Below, one piece after another: positions 55,597-63,842 of a stretch of 64,000 nucleotides of DNA (positions are counted from its first letter, which is position 1; each line of letters opens with the position of its first letter). Location: NCBI RefSeq assembly GCF_000024085.1, contig NC_013166.1:2170001-2234000 (forward strand). Reading direction: 5' to 3'. The translations under genes and the position numbers were made by a program. This stretch comes from Kangiella koreensis DSM 16069. GTDB lineage: Bacteria; Pseudomonadota; Gammaproteobacteria; Enterobacterales; Kangiellaceae. A model generated the notes under the pieces. It had not been told where the DNA came from and ran no database searches. It worked only from the letters and a program-made list of their open reading frames with translations.

Positions 55597-55741
55597 AAAA
55601 ATTTACATTGTCTTTGCAAAGACAAGTAACCTTAGCAAAGCTAACTACTGAGATCAAATTAGCTGTACGAAGATTAAACACTTACAATAACCTATAGGAA
55701 TTTGCTAAGGTAAAACAACAACTCAAAGAGAGGTACAGCTT

Positions 55742-56992
55742 ATCTATTCCGTTAATATCGAAAGAATCGAAAAAGATTTGTATGAGCTGGCTAACTTTGG
55801 CTTTAACGAAAAAGACAAAGGTATTTATCGACAAGGTCTGACCGATATCGATATGCAAGCGCGTCGTTGGGTCATGCAGCGTTTTGAAGAAAGTGGCTTA
55901 ACAACCCACATGGATGGTGTTGGCAATGTATGTGGTCGTTATGGTGACCCCAACAAGCCTGCCATTCTGATTGGATCGCATCTTGATTCAGTTCCAGCCG
56001 GCGGTATGTTCGATGGCACTCTTGGTGTCATTGCTGGTCTCGAATGTATTCGCGTCTTGCGTGAAAATAATATTGAGCCCAAACATCCCATTGAAATTAT
56101 CGGCACCAGCGAAGAAGAAGGACGCTTTGGCGGCATGCTAGGTGCGCAAGCGCTTAGCGGCAACTTAAATTTCCAATGGTTGGAAAGTGCAAAAGATCCT
56201 AAAGGTGAGCTTCTAAAAGACGCCATGCAAAAGTGTGGCCTTGATATTCACAATGCCCTGCACTGTCGTCGCGATCCCAGTAGTATTAAAGCGTTTTTAG
56301 AATTACACATTGAACAGGGACCAGTGCTTGAAAAACAACAGAAAACGATTGGCGTGGTCGATGGTATTTCCGGTGTTTTTAAATGGCTGGTCAAGCTAAA
56401 AGGCAAAGCAGACCATGCAGGCACAGCACCGATGGATATGCGCAGTGATGCCTTTATGGGGGTTGCCGACTTTGCACATGAGATTCATCGTATCATTGAT
56501 GAAGAAGGTACCGACAAAAGTCGGTTAACCATAGGGCGTGTAGATTTAAAACCTGGTTATGCTCACACCATTCCCGGCGAAGCGCACTTTACTTTAGTAG
56601 GTCGTGATATGAGTGAAGAAGTCATGCAACAGGTCGCCAATAGCTGCGGCAAGGTCCTGTCGTCAATTGCCCGTAAACACAAGCTTCGATTTGAATACGA
56701 ACAAATGAGCTGGTTGGAACCAAAATATTTTAGCCCCAAGCTTGTCGATTTAATTGAACAACAAGCAGAGGCTCTTGGTTACTCCCACATTCGTATGCCC
56801 AGTGGCGCAGGACATGACATTCAGTTCTTTACTGATATCACTCCAACCGGCCTAATCTTCATCCCAAGTATCGGTGGCGTCAGCCACGCCCCTGATGAGT
56901 GGTCACATTGGCAAGATGTTGAACAAGGTTCTAATTTGCTACTGGCTACTCTTTTGGAAATAGCCAACGATAAGGTCTCACTGGAAAGTTAA
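55742..56992 (+). CDS. M20-family amidohydrolase, N-carbamoyl-L-amino-acid hydrolase / allantoate amidohydrolase-like
   Basis: A roughly 416-residue dinuclear metal hydrolase that removes carbamoyl groups from ureido acids in known relatives (HyuC, AllC, beta-ureidopropionase). Motifs: GSHLDSVPAGGMFDGTLGV, TSEEEGRFGGMLGA, LELHIEQGPVLE, DHAGTAPMDMRSDA and SGAGHDIQFF. The frame has no ATG, GTG or TTG until TTG 55778, which would cut off the conserved N-terminal helix. A good GAGAGG site lies 8 nt before an ATC at 55742 (reading IYSVNIERIEKDLYEL). I therefore propose a rare ATC start. It is divergent from the symporter operon. Confidence 0.82.
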   Translation: MYSVNIERIEKDLYELANFGFNEKDKGIYRQGLTDIDMQARRWVMQRFEESGLTTHMDGVGNVCGRYGDPNKPAILIGSHLDSVPAGGMFDGTLGVIAGLECIRVLRENNIEPKHPIEIIGTSEEEGRFGGMLGAQALSGNLNFQWLESAKDPKGELLKDAMQKCGLDIHNALHCRRDPSSIKAFLELHIEQGPVLEKQQKTIGVVDGISGVFKWLVKLKGKADHAGTAPMDMRSDAFMGVADFAHEIHRIIDEEGTDKSRLTIGRVDLKPGYAHTIPGEAHFTLVGRDMSEEVMQQVANSCGKVLSSIARKHKLRFEYEQMSWLEPKYFSPKLVDLIEQQAEALGYSHIRMPSGAGHDIQFFTDITPTGLIFIPSIGGVSHAPDEWSHWQDVEQGSNLLLATLLEIANDKVSLES

Positions 56993-57023
56993 ATAGCTTT
57001 ATTTGCAATAGAGTCATTGGTTT

Positions 57024-57051
57024 ATCAGGTAGTCTTAGCGGGCTACCTGAG
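57024..57051 (+). terminator. Possible terminator after the M20 hydrolase gene
   Basis: TCAGGTAG and CTACCTGA arms with a 10-nt loop, 32 nt after the stop. The trailing sequence has only a weak T content. Confidence 0.45.
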
Positions 57052-57199
57052 CGTTATATTTCATCTCCTTCAATTGTGAGTATTATTTTTATCCCTCGTT
57101 TTTTGTCCCTTCTTTGTGACGCCTTTATCTGGTCAGTCCATAATTTGCACATAAAATTCACATCGCAAAGCGTAGCTTCAACCTCATAAGTGCAAAAAC

Positions 57200-57226
57200 T
57201 GCATCCAAAACGACCAAATAAACGTA
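57200..57226 (+). promoter_or_regulatory. ECF-type promoter of the sigma factor gene
   Basis: TGCATCCAA at 57200-57208 and CGTA at 57223-57226 are separated by exactly 14 nt. The same two elements with the same spacing occur upstream of the DUF4331 gene. This geometry (-35 with CATCC, -10 with CGT) fits ECF sigma factors and indicates autoregulation. Confidence 0.75.
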
Positions 57227-57258
57227 ACAGTAATGTTACTCAAACAAATGGGGTATAC

Positions 57259-57807
57259 ATGTCTGAGCAACGGAATAGTGACCAGCAACATCTTGACTGG
57301 TTGAACGATATGTCGATGGGAAGCCGACAGGCGTTTCAAAGCTTGTACGAAAACTCATCGGGAAAGTTACTGGCCATAGCAACTAAATTGCTCGGGCGTA
57401 AAGATTTGGCGGAAGAAGTTTTGCAAGAAGTCTATATTAAAGTTTGGCACAATCCAGAAGTGTATCACTCGGAGCGAGGCAGTGTGATGACCTGGTTGAT
57501 CAGTATTCTACGTAACCAATGTATTGATCAACTGCGTCATTCTAAAGTGAAACAAAAGCACCAGCACAAGATGCCCGAGCCTGCCGACATTAGTCCGCAG
57601 CTTGATTTAGACATGAGTGCTTCCAATCAAAAGCTTGATGAATGTATGCGTCAGCTGAATGGCGAACAAAGAAACACTATCCAACTGGCTTTTCTATACG
57701 GTTATACCCATCAAGAAATCACTCGTCATTTAACCGCTCCCCTCGGCTCAATCAAGAGCTGGATAAGACGCGGTCTTGAGGCTCTGAAAAGGTGCCTTAT
57801 GTCATGA
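57259..57807 (+). CDS. ECF-type RNA polymerase sigma factor
   Basis: A 182-residue sigma-70-family factor of the ECF group. Region 2 is at about residues 20-95 (GSRQAFQSLYENSSGKLLAIATKLLGRKDLAEEVLQEVYIKVW ... SVMTWLISILRNQCIDQLR). Region 4 is at about 125-180 (LNGEQRNTIQLAFLYGYTHQEITRHLTAPLGSIKSWIRRGLEALK). It resembles the SigK/RpoE-like group with RskA anti-sigma partners. The start is ATG 57259 behind GGGG; an in-frame codon upstream (57190) lies before the promoter and cannot be used from it. Its stop overlaps the anti-sigma start by ATGA. Confidence 0.92.
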   Translation: MSEQRNSDQQHLDWLNDMSMGSRQAFQSLYENSSGKLLAIATKLLGRKDLAEEVLQEVYIKVWHNPEVYHSERGSVMTWLISILRNQCIDQLRHSKVKQKHQHKMPEPADISPQLDLDMSASNQKLDECMRQLNGEQRNTIQLAFLYGYTHQEITRHLTAPLGSIKSWIRRGLEALKRCLMS

Positions 57808-58499
57808 GATATCATAATGAAGAACTCTCAAACGAACTGGCCAAACACTATGTCATAGGCACTATGAGTCCATTAGCTCGTCGTCGCTTCAAAAAGCTAA
57901 TGGTCAGACATAGTCACTTACAGCAGGCAGTATGGCATTGGGAACAGATCTTAAATCCAATGGCCGAAGAGCTTGCTCCAGTAGAACCTGACTCACAGGT
58001 TTGGCAGAGTATAACGGAAAGACTTGGCTGGAATAGCAAATCCAAAGCTTCAACCTGGTGGACAATATCGGGCTGGTTAGCGACAGCTGCAAGTCTGTTA
58101 GTAGTCGCCTACCTTTGGACTGCTCAGCCGCTTATCTCTCCACAACCAGTGTCTTCACAACAATCTCAGGCTTTGGCTATTCTGCAAGTAGATCAAAACC
58201 AGCCTGCATGGGTCGTTCAGAAAACTGGCGATAGCTTATCGGTTACTGTTAAAACCTTGCCTGACATTCAAGCCGATCAAGACTTCGAACTTTGGATGTT
58301 GCCAACCAGTGGACAAGCGCCTATTTCCTTAGGCTTGTTACCTAAAACGGGTAATAAAGAGCTAGTTGTATCAACACAACTTCCGGATCTAATTCAATCA
58401 GGACTGGCTGTTAGTATCGAGCCTGAAAATGGTTCTCCAACTGGTGCACCGACTGGCCCCGTTATTCTTACTGCACAGTGGATAGATATTAGTGGATAG
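57804..58499 (+). CDS. Anti-sigma factor, RskA-like
   Basis: A 231-residue single-pass membrane protein. The cytoplasmic N-terminus (SNELAKHYVIGTMSPLARRRFKKLM ... HLQQAVWHWEQIL) is the helical anti-sigma domain. A transmembrane helix (WLATAASLLVVAYLWTAQPL, about 95-115) leads to a periplasmic RskA domain with DFELWMLPTSGQAPISLGLLP and the C-terminal SIEPENGSPTGAPTGPVILTAQW, a family fingerprint. It should hold the ECF factor inactive until an envelope signal triggers release. Overlap with the sigma gene ensures coupled translation. Confidence 0.9.
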   Translation: MRYHNEELSNELAKHYVIGTMSPLARRRFKKLMVRHSHLQQAVWHWEQILNPMAEELAPVEPDSQVWQSITERLGWNSKSKASTWWTISGWLATAASLLVVAYLWTAQPLISPQPVSSQQSQALAILQVDQNQPAWVVQKTGDSLSVTVKTLPDIQADQDFELWMLPTSGQAPISLGLLPKTGNKELVVSTQLPDLIQSGLAVSIEPENGSPTGAPTGPVILTAQWIDISG

Positions 58500-58550
58500 C
58501 GATTAAAGGTTAGGTATTTTATCTGGATACAAAAAAAATATTATTTTTTT

Positions 58551-58577
58551 TGCATCCAACTCAACCCTTCAGCCGTA
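58551..58577 (+). promoter_or_regulatory. ECF-type promoter of the DUF4331 operon
   Basis: TGCATCCAA (58551-58559), a 14-nt spacer and CGTA (58574-58577) repeat exactly the arrangement upstream of the sigma gene. A leader of about 30 nt separates it from the ATG. Confidence 0.78.
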
Positions 58578-58614
58578 TACGAGTTACATACACAAAAAAG
58601 GTAGGTAACTCGTT

Positions 58615-60210
58615 ATGAAAAGACAACTAATAACCAGTGCTGTTTGCTTCACACTAGCCAGCACATTCATGTATCAAGCCGCGGAGGCATCCAGCCACCG
58701 TGAGGCTCCCAACATCACCCGTTATCCAACGGTTGATTCAACTGACTTTTATCTCTTTAACAGTTATGAAACTGATCGAACTGGATATGTCACCATATTA
58801 GCAAACTACATCCCGCTGCAAGACGCTTACGGCGGCCCTAATTATTTTGCTATGGACCCCGCTGCTGCATACAACATTCATATTGATAGTGATGGTGATG
58901 CGATTGAAGACCTAACTTATCAATTCAAATTTACCAATTCGTTAGCTGCCAATGGTGAAGGCATTAAACTCACTATCGGACCTGATGGTAACCAAAGGCA
59001 AGTCGCTATTCCGTTGAAAAACGCAGGTGGCATCGCCGCAGGTGACAGCTCTGCTTTGAACTTTATTGAGACCTATAACCTGACGCAAATTGAAGGTCCT
59101 GTTCGTTCAGGTACCCGCACTGCTCTTAACAGTGATATGGGAAGCTCAACCTTTACCAAGCCATGGGATTATATTGGCGACAAAACTTTCTCATCTACTG
59201 CTGATTATCAAGCCTACGCAGACCAATACGTTTACAACGTCACTTTACCAAACTGCTCTCAGCCCGGCCGCGTGTTTGTTGGCCAACGCAAAGACCCTTT
59301 TGCTGTCAACCTGGGTGAAAGCTTTGACTTAGTGAACTATGTTCCGGTTGAAGGCGATAGTGAGCCAGGTGCTGGTGATGGCGGTGGTTTCCCCGGCGGT
59401 ATCACTCAGGACGTAGCTAACGACGACCTTAGAGATAAGAATGTCACAACACTGGCATTAGAATTACCAGCCAGCTGTTTAGTCGGCGATGGTAATGGTG
59501 TTATCGGTGCATGGACTACAGCCAGCTTGCCGCAAGCACGCATCCAGAATCCAAACGCTTCATTCGATAAACCTGAAGTGAATGGTGGCGCCATGGTGCA
59601 AATCTCTCGTTTAAGTGCGCCATTAGTCAACGAAGTGGTTATCGGCTTACCGGATAAAGATACATTCTCTACCGCTGCGCCAACTTCGGATATTCAGTTT
59701 GCAGATTATGTAACGCATCCTAGTTTCCCAGCACTTCTTGACCTGTTATTCCGTGATGCGGTCAATGCGACATTAGGGACTAACTTTGAAACTATCGCAC
59801 CGACCAACTTCCCCCGTAATGATCTGGTCGCTGCCTTCCTGACCGGTTTTGCAGGCGTCAATCAACAGGCAACTGTGACTCCTTCCGAGATGCTACGTTT
59901 GAATACTGCGATTCCAGCTACACCAGCTGCTAATCAATCTCCATTAGGTGTTATCGGTGATGACCTGGCAGGGTTCCCAAATGGTCGCCGTCCTGGTGAT
60001 GACGTAGTGGATATTGCTTTACGTGTTGTTATGGGTCGTTTGTGTCATGAGATTCCAGTAGGTGGCGCTCCAACCAATCTTGGTTTATGTCAACCTGAAG
60101 ATGCCAATGTCGGTACAGCTCCATTCACCGATGGCGCGCCTTTATCAGCCTCGGACATTGATGAGCAATTCCCTTACTTACGTACGCCATTAGCTGGCTC
60201 ACCAAACTAA
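58615..60210 (+). CDS. DUF4331 secreted protein
   Basis: A 531-residue exported protein with a signal peptide (MKRQLITSAVCFTLASTFMYQAAEA) and the DUF4331 hallmark right after it: SSHREAPNITRYPTVDSTDFYLFNSYE. Further family features are NYIPLQDAYGGPNYFAMDP and the acidic HIDSDGDAIEDLTYQFKF, a possible calcium-binding loop. The family is widespread but uncharacterised. The gene leads a four-gene operon behind an ECF-type promoter, so it is a probable direct target of the adjacent sigma factor. An AGGTAGG ribosome site precedes ATG 58615. Confidence 0.88.
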   Translation: MKRQLITSAVCFTLASTFMYQAAEASSHREAPNITRYPTVDSTDFYLFNSYETDRTGYVTILANYIPLQDAYGGPNYFAMDPAAAYNIHIDSDGDAIEDLTYQFKFTNSLAANGEGIKLTIGPDGNQRQVAIPLKNAGGIAAGDSSALNFIETYNLTQIEGPVRSGTRTALNSDMGSSTFTKPWDYIGDKTFSSTADYQAYADQYVYNVTLPNCSQPGRVFVGQRKDPFAVNLGESFDLVNYVPVEGDSEPGAGDGGGFPGGITQDVANDDLRDKNVTTLALELPASCLVGDGNGVIGAWTTASLPQARIQNPNASFDKPEVNGGAMVQISRLSAPLVNEVVIGLPDKDTFSTAAPTSDIQFADYVTHPSFPALLDLLFRDAVNATLGTNFETIAPTNFPRNDLVAAFLTGFAGVNQQATVTPSEMLRLNTAIPATPAANQSPLGVIGDDLAGFPNGRRPGDDVVDIALRVVMGRLCHEIPVGGAPTNLGLCQPEDANVGTAPFTDGAPLSASDIDEQFPYLRTPLAGSPN

Positions 60211-60220
60211 GGAGGAACTG

Positions 60221-60751
60221 ATGAATATTGCAAAATATATGCAGCCCATACCTTTACTGAGTGTGCTGTTACTAAGCGCACTCATATTGGGCGGCTGTGA
60301 TAACGATGGGCCCAATAGATCTGAGCCTCCGGTAAATACTAAGCCGGAAGCGATTGCTCAAAGTGTTATGACCGAAACGGATACCACCGTAAATGGGCAG
60401 CTTGAAGGCTCTGATGCTGATGGTGATAGTCTCACATTCAGTCTATCTCAGGATGTGATGTACGGTGTCTTAACGGTTAACTCTGATGGTAGTTTCAGCT
60501 ACACACCTGACAACGGTTTTACCGGAACGGATCAGTTCAGTTTTGTTGTGAGCGATGGCAGTGCAACATCTGATCCAGCTATCGTTGATATCACTATCAA
60601 TGTGAAGCAGGAAATGTTCGGTTCTTACAGCCGGGCCTCTTACTCCAAATCAGAAACGGATGAACCATCAGGTGTCAATGGCCGTGAGTTCATATTCGAT
60701 GTCGATAGTACCGACTACTATCAAGACTTAATCATTGAAGGAGAACAATGA
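60221..60751 (+). CDS. Lipoprotein with bacterial Ig/cadherin-like domain
   Basis: A 176-residue predicted lipoprotein: signal peptide with lipobox LGGC, Cys about residue 26. It has one Ig/cadherin-like repeat at about 45-135 (NGQLEGSDADGDSLTFSLSQD, GVLTVNSDGSFSYTPDNGFTGTDQFSFVVSDGSA). The DADGD stretch is the calcium-binding motif of such repeats. The C-terminal 45 residues are polar and unassigned. It lies 10 nt after the DUF4331 gene and 3 nt before the TPR gene, so it is a surface or periplasmic component of the same ECF-controlled set. Confidence 0.82.
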   Translation: MNIAKYMQPIPLLSVLLLSALILGGCDNDGPNRSEPPVNTKPEAIAQSVMTETDTTVNGQLEGSDADGDSLTFSLSQDVMYGVLTVNSDGSFSYTPDNGFTGTDQFSFVVSDGSATSDPAIVDITINVKQEMFGSYSRASYSKSETDEPSGVNGREFIFDVDSTDYYQDLIIEGEQ

Positions 60752-60754
60752 TCA

Positions 60755-61912
60755 ATGAACCACTCAGTTCTTAAAACTAGTCTTAACATTTCTCTAAAAA
60801 CAGTACTGTCAGGGCTTCTTGCCCTGCCAGTACTTCTAATATCAAGCAAAGGGTATACTGACAATAATACCTGGGTTCCTGAGAATACTAATGAGCTAGT
60901 ACTCAGTTATCAACCCAGTCCTAGAATACCTCTTAAATCAAACCTTGAAGTCTACTCCAGTGACAACTGGCAGCAGTTACAACCTGAAATAAACAATTTA
61001 TTAAGTCAATCAAGTTATCCTGGAAAAAGCCAACTCGAGCAACAAGCTCAAGCTTATATCTCTGAGTGGATGAGTGTTGTTGAAAAAAATAACCATTCAT
61101 TAACGCCGAAGGATATCTCCCAGCTGAAGTTATTCAATGCACAGCTGTTACAAAAAAAACATCGATTCAATGAAGCATTACAGGAATTAAATTCGATACC
61201 TGCGCACCACCAACTGTTTGCTCAGGCGCTACTAATTGAATCGCGCATACATCATATTCAAGGTCATAATGACAAAGCCCGACAGTCATGTGGTCAATTA
61301 TTAAATCAAAAACTTCCTCTTTTTGCTCAGCTGTGCCTGATTGAAACAGAAGCACTTTCAGGTCAACCTGAAAAGGCCTATCAACTTATAAAAACTTTTG
61401 ATAAACAATATCAAAATAGTTCGGACAGTGTTTTGACCTGGTATCACCAGGTTGCAGGATCCATTGCCAGAATATTAAACAAAACAACCGAAGCCGAGCA
61501 GCACTTCTCATTCAATTTAAATCAGGCCCCTAATAGTCAATGGTTTCAATGGGCAGACATGGCTCTAAACAATGGCAATGCAGATTTAGTTATGACAAAA
61601 ATGAAACAGCTAGAAGCTCCTGAGCTTTCGCTTGAGGACGGCCTAATCATCAGAATGGCCAGAGCTGAAAAGGTGCTTGGTAACAAAAACACATTACAAA
61701 AATTAGTCAAACAGCGAATTGAATTAAGAGTTAAAAGAAGCGATCAACTGCATGCTGCAGATATTGCTTATTACTATATCTATATCGCACCACAGCCAGA
61801 ACAAGCGTTATATTGGGCAGAAAAAAACTGGCTGTCCGTAAAAGAGCCAGCAGATCGCGAATTGTTAACCCTTGCTCAACAGCTCAATCAAAAAGGAGTT
61901 GCTCATGAGTAG
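60755..61912 (+). CDS. TPR-like repeat protein of the DUF4331 operon
   Basis: A 385-residue protein with an N-terminal hydrophobic signal or anchor (TVLSGLLALPVLLISSKGY) and tetratricopeptide-like helical pairs from about residue 110 (KKHRFNEALQELNSIPAHHQLFAQALLIESRIHHIQGHNDKAR, then KTTEAEQHFSFNLNQAPNSQWFQWADMALNNGN). It is likely a periplasmic scaffold. Such TPR proteins recur between DUF4331 and HupE-like genes, but no function is known. The stop overlaps the start of the HupE-like gene. Confidence 0.78.
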   Translation: MNHSVLKTSLNISLKTVLSGLLALPVLLISSKGYTDNNTWVPENTNELVLSYQPSPRIPLKSNLEVYSSDNWQQLQPEINNLLSQSSYPGKSQLEQQAQAYISEWMSVVEKNNHSLTPKDISQLKLFNAQLLQKKHRFNEALQELNSIPAHHQLFAQALLIESRIHHIQGHNDKARQSCGQLLNQKLPLFAQLCLIETEALSGQPEKAYQLIKTFDKQYQNSSDSVLTWYHQVAGSIARILNKTTEAEQHFSFNLNQAPNSQWFQWADMALNNGNADLVMTKMKQLEAPELSLEDGLIIRMARAEKVLGNKNTLQKLVKQRIELRVKRSDQLHAADIAYYYIYIAPQPEQALYWAEKNWLSVKEPADRELLTLAQQLNQKGVAHE

Positions 61913-63089
61913 GATAAACTATTGGAGATTCGAACGACCACTTAAGTTATGGTCATTAAGTATCATGCTTCTATTAAGTGTATTTATTCTGTTGAATTCA
62001 CCCACTAGCTCTGCCCATCAATTTAGTACAGCCCACGCAAAACTTGAGCCTAACGGTGAGAATCAATATCAAGGATATTTGGCATTATCTTTACAAGATA
62101 TCCAGCAGGCACTCTCTATCGATCCCAATAACGACGGAAAGCTGTTATGGCAAGAAGTCATTAATAGCATGCCAAACATAGAAGGCTACTTAACTAATAA
62201 CCTTACTATTTGGCACAAGCCCCTTAACCCTCAAGATACCGCTGTAACCTGTCAAATAAACTGGTCAAAGGCACCGAAACTATCAGAGCTGTATGGAGAA
62301 ACCTTACTGCAAATCCCTTTAACTGCAGTATGCCCTGAGCAGGAAGCTGCAGTTGACCAATTGTCTCTACAGTACAGTGCTTTTTTTGACATACTTAATG
62401 ATCATAAGTTACTACTGACCTGGAGTTTTAATGAGGGCGAAACCTACTTCATTGTTGATAATGCGAAACAGATAACTAGCTTACCTTTTGTAACCAGTAG
62501 CGTGCTTGATACCATTCATTTTTATTTATACCAAGGCGTGATCCATATTTGGTTTGGCCTTGATCATGTTCTGTTTGTATTTGCGCTGATTCTACCTTTC
62601 GCCTGGTTACGGTTTCGTCAAGGTAGATACTCCGGAACGAAAAGCCTAGCACTTAAAGATTTACTGGTATTAATCACCAGCTTCACGCTAGCCCATTCAA
62701 TTACACTGACATTGACCGCATTGAATGTTCTTTCAATTCCCTCGCAATGGGCGGAAATTGGCATTGCAATTTCGGTTGCCTTTACTGCAATTAATATTAT
62801 TACTCACTGGGTCAAACGACTTGGGATCATCACTTTCTTATTTGGCTTACTGCACGGCATGGGATTTGCTGGAGCTCTATCTGAACTGGGTTTAAGTAAA
62901 ACTTATAAAATCTCCAGTATTGTGGCTTTCAATCTAGGTGTAGAAATTGGACAAGTAGCTATCATTTTTCTGCTCTATCCACTACTGACTCGATTAAGAA
63001 AAACGCAAGTCTTGCAATATCGATTGGTGCCGACACTTGCAGTGCTAATTGCAATCATGGGAGGCTATTGGATTGTGGAGCGCTTATAA
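61905..63089 (+). CDS. HupE/UreJ-family membrane protein with N-terminal EF-hand-like loop
   Basis: A 394-residue protein. After an N-terminal signal/anchor helix comes a periplasmic domain (about 40-210) with a canonical EF-hand loop, DPNNDGKLLWQE (Asp1, Asn3, Asp5, Glu12). The C-terminal half has about six helices of the HupE/UreJ type, with conserved HIWFGLDHVLFVFAL, LAHSITLTL and GLLHGMGFAGAL. HupE/UreJ relatives carry nickel or cobalt, but this long form with a periplasmic domain is not characterised. The start is ATG 61905 behind AGGAG. Confidence 0.85.
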   Translation: MSRINYWRFERPLKLWSLSIMLLLSVFILLNSPTSSAHQFSTAHAKLEPNGENQYQGYLALSLQDIQQALSIDPNNDGKLLWQEVINSMPNIEGYLTNNLTIWHKPLNPQDTAVTCQINWSKAPKLSELYGETLLQIPLTAVCPEQEAAVDQLSLQYSAFFDILNDHKLLLTWSFNEGETYFIVDNAKQITSLPFVTSSVLDTIHFYLYQGVIHIWFGLDHVLFVFALILPFAWLRFRQGRYSGTKSLALKDLLVLITSFTLAHSITLTLTALNVLSIPSQWAEIGIAISVAFTAINIITHWVKRLGIITFLFGLLHGMGFAGALSELGLSKTYKISSIVAFNLGVEIGQVAIIFLLYPLLTRLRKTQVLQYRLVPTLAVLIAIMGGYWIVERL

Positions 63090-63109
63090 ACTTATATCGT
63101 AAGCAAACA

Positions 63110-63142
63110 AAAAAAGCAGTAGCCAGTGACTACTGCTTTTTT
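63110..63142. terminator. Bidirectional terminator
   Basis: AAAAAAGCAGTAG and CTACTGCTTTTTT arms with a 7-nt loop close the DUF4331-HupE operon and face the convergent hsp20 gene. Confidence 0.9.
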
Positions 63143-63218
63143 AATGACTAACGGTTTTGTCATAGAGACAATTTCTTGCACCGCTTACCAATACAGTGCT
63201 AAAGATTTGTATCAAGAA

Positions 63219-63698
63219 TTAAGCAGCGGCTTCCGCTTTATTCTTGTGCTCTAAGACTTGCTCAGACTTCTTCTCTGAAGTTCCAATCTCGATAGTACGA
63301 GGCTTCATCGCTTCAGGTATTTCCTGCTTCAAGTTAATGGTTAACAAACCGTTGTTCATATCAGCTGATACCACTTCAATATGATCAGCTAAATTAAATT
63401 TACGTTCAAAGGCACGATAAGCTATGCCTTGATGCAAGAACTTACGCTCTTCATCGGTTTTCTCTTTACGGCCACGAATAGTTAGCACACCCTTTTCAAC
63501 CTGGATGTCCAGCTCATGGCGGCCAAAACCGGCAACTGCAATAGTTACTGCATATTTGTTTTCATCAAGAACTTCGATGTCGTAAGGTGGGTAGCCGTTA
63601 GAAGACTGCTCGCCACGTAATGAGCTATCCAATAAAGATGCCATACGATCGAAACCAACACTACTACGGTATAGTGGACTTAAATCTATTCTATTCAT
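63219..63698 (-). CDS. ibpA: Small heat-shock protein, Hsp20/IbpA family
   Basis: A 159-residue ATP-independent holdase that binds unfolding proteins in the cytoplasm. The N-terminus MNRIDLSPLYRSSVGFDRM matches E. coli IbpA (MRNFDLSPLYRS). The alpha-crystallin domain follows with YPPYDIEVLDENKYAVTIAVAGF, LDIQVEKGVLTIRGRK and NGLLTINLKQEIPEAMKPRTIEI. The C-terminal 25 residues are longer than in IbpA. The start is ATG 63698, 8 nt after GGAGG; a nearer ATG at 63704 is too close. It is controlled by a sigma32 promoter and possibly an RNA thermometer. Confidence 0.93.
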   Translation of the reverse strand: MNRIDLSPLYRSSVGFDRMASLLDSSLRGEQSSNGYPPYDIEVLDENKYAVTIAVAGFGRHELDIQVEKGVLTIRGRKEKTDEERKFLHQGIAYRAFERKFNLADHIEVVSADMNNGLLTINLKQEIPEAMKPRTIEIGTSEKKSEQVLEHKNKAEAAA

Positions 63699-63730
63699 AA
63701 TCATATCCTCCAATAGAAGCAATATATTGT
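63699..63730 (-). promoter_or_regulatory. Possible ROSE-like RNA thermometer at the hsp20 ribosome site
   Basis: In the transcript, CUUC (63719-63716) can pair with the GAGG of the ribosome site (63710-63707) across a 5-nt loop, preceded by UUGC. This four-base occlusion resembles the last hairpin of ROSE elements found before ibpA-type genes. The full fold was not computed. Confidence 0.4.
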
Positions 63731-63778
63731 TAAAGTTAATGAGCTCTAATCTCTCAGAGACTTAGTGCTCACGATCCT

Positions 63779-63807
63779 ATTTGGGGATATGCGGTAAAGA
63801 TTTCAAG
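63779..63807 (-). promoter_or_regulatory. Sigma32 (heat-shock) promoter of hsp20
   Basis: On the gene strand, CTTGAAA (63807-63801), a 14-nt spacer and CCCCAAAT (63786-63779) match the sigma32 consensus (CTTGAAA-N11-16-CCCCATnT). The transcript would begin near 63771 with a leader of about 72 nt. Confidence 0.88.
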
Positions 63808-63842
63808 TTTTCGGATGAAAAAATATGACCGATAACTTTGTT

